35,776 nt of DNA from Chloroflexota bacterium (GTDB taxonomy: Bacteria; Chloroflexota; Anaerolineae; Aggregatilineales; Phototrophicaceae). Shown in pieces: positions 8,047-15,690 of this stretch. The stretch's first letter is position 1. Each line of letters begins with the position of its first letter. The stretch lies in the NCBI GenBank assembly GCA_011523545.1, contig WTGN01000072.1:1-35776 (forward strand), read 5' to 3'. The notes beneath the pieces are model-generated. The model saw nothing but the letters and a program-made list of their open reading frames with translations. It did not search any database and was not told the origin of the DNA. The position numbers and the translations under genes were made by a program.

Positions 8047-8925
8047 TTAGCCACCTCCTTTGATGCCGCTGGTAACAATGCCTCGGACATAATACTTCTG
8101 TCCGACGATGAAGGCGATTAGAACGGGAATGACGACAAAGGTAGCCGCCGCCATGATCAGGTGCCAGGGCGTGCGCATGCCGGACTGATTTTGGAAGGAG
8201 GCCAGCAGCAGCGGCAGCGTCTTGACCTTGGGCTTGCCGAGCACGATCAGGGGCCACTGGAAGCTGTTCCAGGTGTTGACGAAGGTGAAGATGGCGAGGG
8301 TGGCCAGCGCCGGCTTGGTCAGCGGCAGGATGATCAACCAATAGGTGCGGAAGAAGCCGCAGCCGTCAATGCGCGCCGCGTCTTCCAGTTCGCGTGGAAT
8401 GGTGACCATGAATTGCCGCATCATGAAGGTGCCCCAAGGCGTGAAGAGGAAGGGAATGATGACCGCCTGCAAGGTGCTGACCCAGCCAAAGGCGCGCATC
8501 TGCACATAAAGGGGAATCAACAGCACCGTGAATGGCACCATCATCAATGAGATATAGAGCAGGAAGATCTTGTCGCGCCCCGGGAAGCGCAGCCGCGCGA
8601 AGGCATAACCAGCCAGGCTGGCGGTGAACAATTGCCCCAGAACCACCGCCGCCGCGACAATCGCGCTGTTGAGAAATCCCAGGTCAAAATGCGTTAGCGT
8701 CCAGGCTTCGGTGTAATTCTCGAATCGCCAGACCTCGGGTATGAACGTCGGCGGGTATTGGTAGATGCCGCGGATATCTTTAAACGAGTTGGCGACCATC
8801 CAGGCGAATGGCAGGATGAAAATGACGCCGACTATCGACAGCACGACGTAAACCAGCAGATCCATCAGGATCTTGCTCTGCTTTTGGCCGAAGCCGCCGC
8901 CTTTTGCCGCGCTTGCGCTAGCCAT
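8047..8925 (-). CDS. Carbohydrate ABC transporter permease, MalG type (second system)
   Basis: A 292-aa permease with about six TM segments; the first is near residues 20-42 (LLVYVVLSIVGVIFILPFAW). The EAA loop appears as EDAARIDGCGFFRTYWLIIL, with a non-canonical Asp in the second position. It starts 24 bp after the MalF-type gene and is followed 56 bp later by the SBP gene, so all three are one operon. The only Shine-Dalgarno-like GGAGG lies about 15 nt from ATG 8925, an unusually long spacing, but no alternative in-frame start was seen nearer to it. It forms the channel with the 8950-9915 product. Confidence 0.92.
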   Translation of the reverse strand: MASASAAKGGGFGQKQSKILMDLLVYVVLSIVGVIFILPFAWMVANSFKDIRGIYQYPPTFIPEVWRFENYTEAWTLTHFDLGFLNSAIVAAAVVLGQLFTASLAGYAFARLRFPGRDKIFLLYISLMMVPFTVLLIPLYVQMRAFGWVSTLQAVIIPFLFTPWGTFMMRQFMVTIPRELEDAARIDGCGFFRTYWLIILPLTKPALATLAIFTFVNTWNSFQWPLIVLGKPKVKTLPLLLASFQNQSGMRTPWHLIMAAATFVVIPVLIAFIVGQKYYVRGIVTSGIKGGG

Positions 8926-8949
8926 CGCTAATGCCCGGATCCTCCGCTC

Positions 8950-9915
8950 TTATTCATCTTGCTCAAACCCAAACACCCAACGCTGCGCCAACTGCCACTG
9001 GATGATGGTGATGATGAGGATAATCACGAACAATACCGCCGCCAGCGCCGCGCCATAACCCATCTTGAAGAAGCTGAAGGCGTTCTGAAAGATATAAAGC
9101 GTCAGCGGGGTTGTCGCATGGGCGGGCCCGCCTTGCGTCAACACATAGAATTGATCAAATGATTGAAAAGCCCCGATCAGCGATGTCACGATCACGAAGA
9201 ACAGCGCCGGCGTGAGCATGGGCAGGGTCACATAGCGCATGCGCTGCCAGCCGCTGGCGCCGTCGATGGAAGCGGCTTCGTAATACTCTTCCGGGATGCC
9301 CTGCAAACCCGCCAACAGAATCAACATAGCAAAGCCGATGCCCTGCCAGTTGCTCATGATAATGACGCTCGGCATCGCCCACTTTGTATCGTGAATCCAT
9401 TTGGGACCGTCAATGCCGATCAACTCCAGAATGTGATTGATCATGCCGATTTCGGGCTGGTAGATCCAGCGCCAGATGGTCGCCGCCGCCACGGTCAGCG
9501 TAATCTGCGGCAGGAAATAGACGGTGCGGAAGAAGATAATGCCGCGCATCTTGCGGTTGAGGGCGAGCGCCAGCCAAAAGGCGATGAAGATGCCGGTGGG
9601 CACGGCGACAAAAGTGTAATAGAAGCTATTGCCCAAGGACTTCCAAAAGATTCGGTCATTGACCATCGTATCGAAGTTCTTCAAGCCAATGAACTGCGGC
9701 TCTTTCGCCAGGCTCCAGTCGGTGAGCATGATGTAGAAGGCGAAGCAAATCGGGAACAGCATAAAGATGATGAAGCCGATAAAGTTCGGCGCGAGGAAAA
9801 GGTAACCGGCGATGGTCTCGCCGCGGCGCAAACCGGTGAAGGCGCGCTTGAAATCTTCAATAGCGCTGCGCTTCCGCTTCTGGTTATCCCCGATGCGGGC
9901 GAGATTAGCCGCCAC
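8950..9915 (-). CDS. Carbohydrate ABC transporter permease, MalF/UgpA type (second system)
   Basis: A 321-aa permease with six predicted TM helices; TM1 is near residues 37-65. The EAA loop is EAASIDGASGWQRMRYVTLP. A hydrophilic N-terminus of about 35 residues precedes TM1. The start codon is GTG at 9915, supported by a strong GGAGGT Shine-Dalgarno about 6-7 nt upstream. It is the first gene of the permease-permease-SBP operon. A promoter (10063-10091) and two LacI-type palindromes lie in its 140-nt leader region, which predicts sugar-responsive repression. Unlike the MalF-type protein at 3778-4914, it has no large extracytoplasmic insertion. Confidence 0.92.
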   Translation of the reverse strand: MAANLARIGDNQKRKRSAIEDFKRAFTGLRRGETIAGYLFLAPNFIGFIIFMLFPICFAFYIMLTDWSLAKEPQFIGLKNFDTMVNDRIFWKSLGNSFYYTFVAVPTGIFIAFWLALALNRKMRGIIFFRTVYFLPQITLTVAAATIWRWIYQPEIGMINHILELIGIDGPKWIHDTKWAMPSVIIMSNWQGIGFAMLILLAGLQGIPEEYYEAASIDGASGWQRMRYVTLPMLTPALFFVIVTSLIGAFQSFDQFYVLTQGGPAHATTPLTLYIFQNAFSFFKMGYGAALAAVLFVIILIITIIQWQLAQRWVFGFEQDE

Positions 9916-9996
9916 CGACCACCTCCGGAGCCGCTATTTCAATTCCATGTGCTGAGCAACTGTCCTTGAGTTTCATAGACGAATATGCCATGTTCG

Positions 9997-10006
9997 GATA
10001 CGTTTC
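9997..10006. promoter_or_regulatory. LacI-type half-site palindrome candidate
   Basis: GATACGTTTC is 8/10 symmetric about the central CG, within the leader of the importer operon. It is a weaker candidate than 10037-10050 and may be a second repressor site. Confidence 0.3.
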
Positions 10007-10036
10007 GGGCGGACAACGGTGTGGACCGCGAGGCCA

Positions 10037-10050
10037 GGAAACCGATTACC
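10037..10050. promoter_or_regulatory. LacI/GalR-family operator candidate
   Basis: GGAAACCGATTACC matches the GGNAANCGNTTNCC palindrome (10 of 14 positions symmetric) and contains the AANCGNTT core typical of LacI/GalR operators. It lies just after the predicted transcription start of the operon, where a repressor would block initiation. The regulator is not encoded in this window. Confidence 0.5.
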
Positions 10051-10062
10051 TGATGATAAATT

Positions 10063-10091
10063 ACTTTAACACGACGCAAAGCGGTTGTCAA
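10063..10091 (-). promoter_or_regulatory. Promoter of the permease-permease-SBP operon
   Basis: On the reverse strand a perfect TTGACA (10086-10091) and TAAAGT (10063-10068) are separated by 17 bp. Start near 10055 would leave a leader of about 140 nt before GTG 9915. The operator candidate at 10037-10050 follows immediately. Confidence 0.6.
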
Positions 10092-10110
10092 AGCGGACTT
10101 TGTTCCCCCT

Positions 10111-11736
10111 TTACTCTCGCGTCACCGTGATCAGCGTGTTTGCACTGAGGCCGTCCACTTCGCTATATTCGCCATCGTTCCAATGGATCGTCAGCCGCTG
10201 AAGCGCGGCCTCGGCCGGGAAGCCGAAGTGGACGCGGCTGCTGTCGCCGGAGAGATAGCCGCTGACGGCGCTGATGTCGCGCTGGTAGGTGGCGGCATCG
10301 GTGTAGAGGCTCAGCCGCGCGCCAATGCCCCGACTATTGCCTGTGCCGGGCTGGCGCAAGTCTACCAAGATGCTGTCGCCGCCGCAGAGTCGGTTCTCAA
10401 AGAGTTTCGCCGGGCTGCCCAGATTGTTGACGATGATATCCAGGTCGCCATCGTTGTCGAGGTCGGCCATTGTCATGCCGCGTCCGCTGGCGCTGTCGTT
10501 GAGCGCCCAGCCAGGCATCGGTTCGAAGCCGGCGCCGGCCAAGTTGCGGTACGCCTGATTCTCTTCGACGAGCTCATTATTCGGCAAATGCGAGAATAAC
10601 TCCAGCGACATCATGCCATTGACGACATAGAGATCCTGATAGCCGTCGTTGTCCAGATCGCCAAATTTCGCCGACCAGCTCCAGCCGGTGCCATCAAGTT
10701 TTGACGCGCGCGCGATGTTCGCTGGCCGGCCTGCATCATCGAAACTGTAGAGCACATTCTCCATGATCTGCGGGTCGCCCTCGACGTGGGGCATCGCCAT
10801 CATCATGTCCATCACCGGGCGCCATTGCGCCATCATCGCTTCGTCATGCGCATAGGGCTTCATATCGACGGCGAAAAGCTCCGGCGCGCCGTCATTATTC
10901 AAGTCAGCGGCGTCATAGCTCATGGTGCTGTGCGGCATGACGTCGAAGGGCGCGCTCTCGCGCCAGGCGCCATCGCGGAAGCTGAAATACTTGTCTTCAA
11001 CGGCGAAGTCGTTGCCGATGATGATCTCATGCTCGCCGGCGCGGTTGATGCCCGTCCAGATCGCCAGCGTGTTCGAGCGGTCGGCGATGCGCGTCGCCCG
11101 GAAACGATCGCCGCGGTTTTCGTAATAGATCACGCCAGCTTTCGGCGCCGTCTGCCCAAGAATCTTCTCGTCTTCCACATCGTAAGAACCGGTCAGCAAA
11201 TCGAGGTCGCCGTCGCGGTCGGCATCGAGCCAATTCATCGCATAGCCGATATAGATGACGCCGCGCAGCAGCTCGCGTTCAAAGCGACCGCCGCCTTGAT
11301 TGCGCCAGAAGAGCGGCGGTGTCGCCTGCTGCGTGAAGACGATATCGAGCCGGCCATCGCCATCGACATCGATGACAGCAGCCCCCCGCGCCGGCGTCGC
11401 CGATGGCAGCGTCTCTCGCTCAAATATCAGGCCGCCGCGGTTCCATAGCACGGACTTATCGCCGGCCAGATTCGCCAGCACGATGTCCAGCAGGCCGTCA
11501 TTGTCGAGGTCATTGATGGCAAGCCCGGCGCCGTTGCTGTCGTAAAAGCCGACCGGCTGCCGGGTTGGGGTTGTCATGTGGTCGAGCTCATGGGCGATGA
11601 ATGCCCGGCTGCAACTGGCTCGCGGATTCAGCGGGACGTACTCGACCGATACCGGCGCGTGGATGCGCAGGGCGAATGAAACAGACGCGGCGGCAAACAA
11701 GATTACAAGCAAGGGAACGACCCGGCGGAACGTCAT
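10111..11736 (-). CDS. FG-GAP/VCBS repeat protein with C-terminal ASPIC/UnbV domain
   Basis: A 541-aa extracytoplasmic protein. Residues about 5-22 are hydrophobic (signal anchor or signal peptide). The body is a beta-propeller of FG-GAP/VCBS repeats with calcium-loop motifs: NDLDNDGLLDIV, IDVDGDGRLDIV, LDADRDGDLDLL, DLNNDGAPELF, DLDNDGYQDLYV and DLDNDGDLDIIV. The last about 90 residues (SRGIGARLSLY ... LTIHWNDG) match the ASPIC/UnbV domain, so the architecture is CRTAC1-like. Such proteins are thought to bind calcium and ligands at the cell surface; no enzymatic role can be claimed. ATG 11736 has GAGG 6 nt upstream and a promoter at 11769-11797; an upstream in-frame extension would begin before that transcription start. 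Confidence 0.88.
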   Translation of the reverse strand: MTFRRVVPLLVILFAAASVSFALRIHAPVSVEYVPLNPRASCSRAFIAHELDHMTTPTRQPVGFYDSNGAGLAINDLDNDGLLDIVLANLAGDKSVLWNRGGLIFERETLPSATPARGAAVIDVDGDGRLDIVFTQQATPPLFWRNQGGGRFERELLRGVIYIGYAMNWLDADRDGDLDLLTGSYDVEDEKILGQTAPKAGVIYYENRGDRFRATRIADRSNTLAIWTGINRAGEHEIIIGNDFAVEDKYFSFRDGAWRESAPFDVMPHSTMSYDAADLNNDGAPELFAVDMKPYAHDEAMMAQWRPVMDMMMAMPHVEGDPQIMENVLYSFDDAGRPANIARASKLDGTGWSWSAKFGDLDNDGYQDLYVVNGMMSLELFSHLPNNELVEENQAYRNLAGAGFEPMPGWALNDSASGRGMTMADLDNDGDLDIIVNNLGSPAKLFENRLCGGDSILVDLRQPGTGNSRGIGARLSLYTDAATYQRDISAVSGYLSGDSSRVHFGFPAEAALQRLTIHWNDGEYSEVDGLSANTLITVTRE

Positions 11737-11768
11737 GATTTGCCTCAGGCCGGCGAGCAATTGCCAAG

Positions 11769-11797
11769 ACGATACCACCAGGAAATCGGTTGCGCAA
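11769..11797 (-). promoter_or_regulatory. Promoter candidate for the FG-GAP/UnbV gene
   Basis: Reverse-strand TTGCGC (11792-11797) and TATCGT (11769-11774) with a 17-bp spacer. Start near 11762 gives a 26-nt leader containing the GAGG Shine-Dalgarno, consistent with ATG 11736. Confidence 0.5.
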
Positions 11798-11840
11798 TTG
11801 TGATTGGATGCGGCAAATGTCGGAGGCAAGGGCGAGATGA

Positions 11841-11870
11841 AAAAGAAAGGGCGAGCTACTGGCCCGCCCC
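11841..11870 (-). terminator. Intrinsic terminator after the coiled-coil gene (dispersed hairpin copy 3)
   Basis: Read on the reverse strand, GGGCGGGCC and AGCTCGCCC form a stem (one mismatch, short loop) followed by TTTCTTTTTC. It lies about 57 bp beyond the stop codon at 11927. Same family as the hairpins at 174 and 2005. Confidence 0.7.
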
Positions 11871-11926
11871 TACAACCTGCTGATTATTCATCCTCCCCGT
11901 GTCAAGCGGAGAGGCGACTGATATGT

Positions 11927-12328
11927 CTAGGCACTGCGCTCGGGCTCCGGCGGCGCCTTGCCCATGACGCCGCGCCCTTCCAGGAAGCCAAGCATGCGCG
12001 CCTGTTCTCTCTCCAGGTTCTGAACGTTCTTGTTCAGTGTTTTGACTTCGCCGCGAATCGCGCCCTGATTCTGCTCCAAACGATCAAAGCGCTCATCGAT
12101 ACGATCAAAGCGCTCATCGATACGATCAAAGCGCTCATCCGCTCGCGCTTGCCACTGCTCCATGCTATCCACACGTTCTTCCAGCCGAGTCATTTGAGAT
12201 TCGATCCGGTCTAAGCGGTCGCCTATATCGTCGAACTGACGATTTAGCTGGCGTGTAACATACACCATGCCGGCCAAACCAAGACCGAGAACCGCTACGA
12301 TGAAAGCTCCAACCTGCAACCAGTCCAT
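11927..12328 (-). CDS. Membrane-anchored coiled-coil protein, unknown function
   Basis: A 133-aa protein not assigned to a named family. Residues 3-25 (WLQVGAFIVAVLGLGLAGMV) form one N-terminal TM helix. The rest is a charged heptad-repeat coiled coil (about residues 28-118) that includes a sevenfold-spaced series ERFDRID / ERFDRID / ERFDRLE, encoded by a 21-bp tandem DNA repeat. The tail is Pro/Glu-rich. This topology resembles small DUF1640/LapA-like or phage-holin-associated coiled-coil proteins, but no firm match is claimed. It has its own promoter (12370-12397) and terminator (11841-11870), so it is probably monocistronic. Confidence 0.8.
   Translation of the reverse strand: MDWLQVGAFIVAVLGLGLAGMVYVTRQLNRQFDDIGDRLDRIESQMTRLEERVDSMEQWQARADERFDRIDERFDRIDERFDRLEQNQGAIRGEVKTLNKNVQNLEREQARMLGFLEGRGVMGKAPPEPERSA
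12080..12138. repeat. 21-bp tandem repeat encoding one coiled-coil heptad per unit
   Basis: Units start at 12080, 12101 and 12122; the first two are identical and the third matches for 17 bases. The unit length is exactly seven codons and keeps frame within the coiled-coil gene, so copy-number change would alter coiled-coil length without a frameshift. Confidence 0.85.
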
Positions 12329-12369
12329 GTCGTTCCGTGATTCCTAAACGATCCTTGATGCCGTCCCCT

Positions 12370-12397
12370 ATTCTAGCGGAAAGGAAACGTCAAGCAA
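12370..12397 (-). promoter_or_regulatory. Promoter candidate for the coiled-coil gene
   Basis: Reverse-strand TTGCTT (12392-12397) and TAGAAT (12370-12375) with a 16-bp spacer, giving a leader of about 35 nt before ATG 12328. Confidence 0.45.
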
Positions 12398-12422
12398 AGC
12401 CGAACGCGTTTTGGCAAACCGA

Positions 12423-14129
12423 TTACGACTCAGCTTCCGTCTCCGGCTCGGGCGGGTTCTCCAGGTCGGCCAGCGTCGGCATATTTGCTTTCTTGCCGTG
12501 GACGCCGGTCGCGCCATCGGGGCGCGTGCCGCGGCTGTCCAGGCTTTGCAGCAGGCCATCGGCATCATAGGTGCGGACTTCAAAGCGGTATTCGCCTTCC
12601 TGGAAGCGCCAGTCATAACGCCAGATGACCCAAGTCAATTCGGAGAGCGGCTGACGCAGCTGCGCCTCTTCCCAATCGCCGCCATTGACGCTGACTTCGA
12701 CTTTGGAAATCATCTTGGCGCCGGCGTAGGCGATGCCGCCCACCGGCACGACGTAACCGGCGTCGTCTTTCAGGATGGAATCGGTGGACACCGTGTCCAC
12801 GACCGAGGTGGTGTTGACAATCGCTTCCTTGCTCCAGCCGCGGCGCACCCAGTAACCTTCGGCCCAGGCGTCGACAAACTCGATGCTCTTGATCCACTTC
12901 GGCTGCTTCATGCCATAGCGGTCAGGGATGAAGATGCGCAAGGGGAAGCCGTGCTTCTGCTTGAGCGGCTGATCGTCCCATTCATAGGCGAACATGACGC
13001 GTTCGTCCGCCTCGACCAGGTCAAGCATGACGTACTCGTCAAAATTGTCGGCGCCGGTGATTTTCATGGCGACAGCGCCGGCTTGCGGCTTCACATATTC
13101 GAGGAAGTCCTTCATGCGGAAGCCCGACCATTTGATGGTGCTGATCAGGGTGCCGCCGATGCGATTGCTGATGCATGACAAGGTGATAAAGCGGTCAACG
13201 CGCTCGAACTTGTCGTGCAGGTCTTGCAAGGACAAGCTGACCGGATTGTCAACCAGGCCGCCCACCTCAAGCCGCCATTCCACCGCGTCGATGACGGGCG
13301 GGCGTGAACTAATGTCGATTCGATAGTGCTTGTCCAGCGGCGTGTATTCGGGACGGGTGCCCGGCGCGGTCTGCATCGGGTCGGCAGCGTTCGGCAAAAC
13401 ATTGCCGGCGCCGTCGGTTGGCGCGTCGGCCGGTATTGACGATACGAGGCTGCCCTCGCCCGGGCGCCGCCCGACCAGCGCGCCCAAGCCAGCGCCGACT
13501 ATCGTCAAAACAGCGCTGGCGCCACCGATGCGCACCATGAACTGACGCCGGTTGAGCGGCTCGACGGTGACAGTCTCGCCGGTCTCTTCATCCGTTTTGG
13601 TCTTGCCTTCGCTATGCGCCAGATCGTTGTAAATCCAGTTGGCGGCCATCCCCCAGAGCGCGAAAGCCAGCACAACCCAGATGATCTGCGCGGGCAGGCT
13701 GGCGGTCGCCGTCAAGTTGACCTGCGTAGAAATCAGCATCATGGCAGCGCCAAATGCCAAGCCCAGGGCCAGGCCAGGGACCAGGTTGCGCGCCTGCGTC
13801 TTGCTGCGGTTCATGAGCCCATACATGAGCGCGATGGCCACAGCGCCCAGCACCAGGAAAGCGCCCAGGCCCATCACCTGCTCGGCGGTCTTGGCGGCGG
13901 CGGAGGTCTCGCCCATGTCCAGGGCGATAATCATCTCGACCATCATGTCGATGCCGAAGGTGAGCAGTGGCCCCGGCAGAAGCCGCGACACATAGTCAAA
14001 TACATCAAAGGGTATAAATGGCAAGCCGGCGATTTGGTCGGCCAGGAACAACAGCGATGTTAGCGCCGTGGTCAAAAAGCCACCGACCAAGGCGCCGATC
14101 CACACAGTAGGTTTTCGTATCGTATCCAT
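12423..14129 (-). CDS. Multi-pass membrane protein fused to sulfite-oxidase-like molybdopterin oxidoreductase
   Basis: A 568-aa fusion. Residues 1-175 contain about five hydrophobic helices. A twin-arginine motif, NRRQFM (Arg194-Arg195), then precedes a sixth hydrophobic stretch (GGASAVLTIVGAGLGALVG). After a Pro/Asp-rich linker comes the oxidoreductase molybdopterin-binding domain (about 270-440) with the presumed Mo-ligating Cys319 in TLSCISNR, and a C-terminal dimerisation-like beta domain (KVEVSVNGGDWEEAQL). The Moco domain probably faces the outside. The physiological substrate is unknown: sulfite, a sulfoxide or another oxyanion are possible, and no haem or cytochrome partner gene is adjacent. 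ATG 14129 is supported by the promoter at 14166-14194. Plain soluble YedY/SuoX-type enzymes lack such a membrane module. Confidence 0.88.
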   Translation of the reverse strand: MDTIRKPTVWIGALVGGFLTTALTSLLFLADQIAGLPFIPFDVFDYVSRLLPGPLLTFGIDMMVEMIIALDMGETSAAAKTAEQVMGLGAFLVLGAVAIALMYGLMNRSKTQARNLVPGLALGLAFGAAMMLISTQVNLTATASLPAQIIWVVLAFALWGMAANWIYNDLAHSEGKTKTDEETGETVTVEPLNRRQFMVRIGGASAVLTIVGAGLGALVGRRPGEGSLVSSIPADAPTDGAGNVLPNAADPMQTAPGTRPEYTPLDKHYRIDISSRPPVIDAVEWRLEVGGLVDNPVSLSLQDLHDKFERVDRFITLSCISNRIGGTLISTIKWSGFRMKDFLEYVKPQAGAVAMKITGADNFDEYVMLDLVEADERVMFAYEWDDQPLKQKHGFPLRIFIPDRYGMKQPKWIKSIEFVDAWAEGYWVRRGWSKEAIVNTTSVVDTVSTDSILKDDAGYVVPVGGIAYAGAKMISKVEVSVNGGDWEEAQLRQPLSELTWVIWRYDWRFQEGEYRFEVRTYDADGLLQSLDSRGTRPDGATGVHGKKANMPTLADLENPPEPETEAES

Positions 14130-14165
14130 GATCTTCTCAGGTCTCCGTCCAGCTCCGATAGTCAT

Positions 14166-14194
14166 ATTATATTACAGTAAACATCGCATTTCCA
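14166..14194 (-). promoter_or_regulatory. Promoter candidate for the molybdopterin oxidoreductase gene
   Basis: Reverse-strand TGGAAA (14189-14194), 17-bp spacer, perfect TATAAT (14166-14171). Start near 14159 gives a 30-nt leader, which excludes the longer in-frame start at 14165. Confidence 0.5.
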
Positions 14195-14280
14195 TTTCCA
14201 GCAGATTACAGAGCGATTACGGGCGATAACAATCGAGCGCCGCGGCCAGGAAACATACGGACGAGCGTCAGGATACAAAC

Positions 14281-15690
14281 ATGTCAACTCGAAATTCGCT
14301 GTGGGACGCGCTAAATCAAGAGCAGGACGAGCAAACAATCTATCGGCAAGCGTTGGACCAAGCCTGCGATTATCTCGCTGGCATGCGTGAGCGACCGGCT
14401 TTTCCAGCGTCGTCGGCCATCGCCGCTCTGTCGCAATTTGATGAGGCGCTGCCGGCGGGCCCGTCCCGCGCCAGCGACATCCTGGCGCTACTGCATGCCC
14501 TCGGCTCGCCCGCGACCACCGCGCCAAACGGCGGGCGCTACTTCGGTTTCGTCAATGGCGGCCAGTTGCCGGCGGCGCTGGCGGCGCGCTTGCTGGCCGA
14601 CGCCTGGGATCAGAACGCCGGACTGCAAGTGATGTCGCCAATCGCGGCCAAGCTGGAAGCGGTCTGCGAAGTTTGGCTGGTTGACTTGCTTGATCTGCCG
14701 GCTGGCACAGCAATGGGATTGGTCAGCGGCACGTCCCTGGCGACGCTTTGTGGACTGCTGGCCGGGCGAAACGCGCTCTTGCAGCGGCAGGGCTGGGACT
14801 TGCGCGAGCGCGGTCTTTTCGGCGCGCCGCCACTCCGGGTGGTGATGAGCAGCGCGGCGCATGTGACGGTGAGACGAGCGCTGTCGATTCTGGGCATCGG
14901 CTCGGCGCAGATTGAACTGGCGGCCGCCGATGAGCAAGGCCGTTTCGACGTCAAAGCGCTGCCGCAACTCGACGAACGTACGATCTTGATCCTGCAAGCG
15001 GGCAACGTCAACTCGGGGAGCTTCGACCGCTTTGAGCCGCTCTGCGCCGCCGCGCGCGAGGCCGGCGCCTGGGTGCATATTGACGGCGCATTCGGCTTGT
15101 GGGCGCGCGCCTGCGAGGCGACCGCGCATCTGACCGCCGGCATTGAATTGGCGGATTCCTGGGCGGTCGATGCGCACAAGACGCTGAACGCGCCCTACGA
15201 CTGCGGCATCGTGTTCTGTCGCGCGCGGCATGAGTTGGTCACGGCGCTGGCTGCAAGCGAGAGTTATCTGCCCGTGGGCGGCGGTCGCGATGGCATGCTG
15301 TACACGCCGGAGATGTCGCGGCGGGCGCGCAGCATTGAGCTTTGGGCGGCGCTGAAGTCACTGGGCCAGGCGGGCGTCGACCAATTGGTGGCGCAGCTCT
15401 GCCAGCGCGCGCGACAGTTTGCCCAAGCGCTTGACGCCGCTGGCTTCCGCATTCTCAATGAGGTCGTCTTTAATCAAGTGCTTGTCGCTTGCGATACGGA
15501 AGATATGACCCGGCGGACGCTGGCGAATATTCAGGCGGGCGAGGTGTGCTGGTGCGGCGGTACCGATTGGCGCGGCGAAAATGCGATTCGGATCAGCGTC
15601 TGTTCCTGGGCGACGACAGAAGCGGATGTCGAGCGCTCGGTCGCGGCCTTCGTCGTGGCGCGCGAACAAGCCCGGGGCGCCCGCGCTTAA
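14281..15690 (+). CDS. Pyridoxal-phosphate-dependent decarboxylase (group II)
   Basis: A 469-aa fold-type I PLP enzyme of the glutamate/aromatic-amino-acid/diaminobutyrate decarboxylase family, at usual family length. Visible marks are GGRYFGFVNGG near residue 83, the cofactor aspartate in HIDGAFGLWA (about 262-271) and the Schiff-base lysine Lys300 in DAHKTLN. The substrate amino acid cannot be deduced. The ATG at 14281 has CAGG about 8 nt upstream. It is divergent from the molybdopterin gene and converges with the DUF4037 gene: their stop codons overlap in a shared TTAA (15687-15690). Confidence 0.9.
   Translation: MSTRNSLWDALNQEQDEQTIYRQALDQACDYLAGMRERPAFPASSAIAALSQFDEALPAGPSRASDILALLHALGSPATTAPNGGRYFGFVNGGQLPAALAARLLADAWDQNAGLQVMSPIAAKLEAVCEVWLVDLLDLPAGTAMGLVSGTSLATLCGLLAGRNALLQRQGWDLRERGLFGAPPLRVVMSSAAHVTVRRALSILGIGSAQIELAAADEQGRFDVKALPQLDERTILILQAGNVNSGSFDRFEPLCAAAREAGAWVHIDGAFGLWARACEATAHLTAGIELADSWAVDAHKTLNAPYDCGIVFCRARHELVTALAASESYLPVGGGRDGMLYTPEMSRRARSIELWAALKSLGQAGVDQLVAQLCQRARQFAQALDAAGFRILNEVVFNQVLVACDTEDMTRRTLANIQAGEVCWCGGTDWRGENAIRISVCSWATTEADVERSVAAFVVAREQARGARA

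Noticed and set aside
12080..12138. Regular repeats as a CRISPR array
   Set aside because: The repeats are contiguous without spacers, 21 bp long and in frame within a coiled-coil gene.
12411..13178. 255-aa forward-strand open frame opposite the molybdopterin domain
   Set aside because: Antisense to a conserved catalytic domain; composition is typical of shadow frames.
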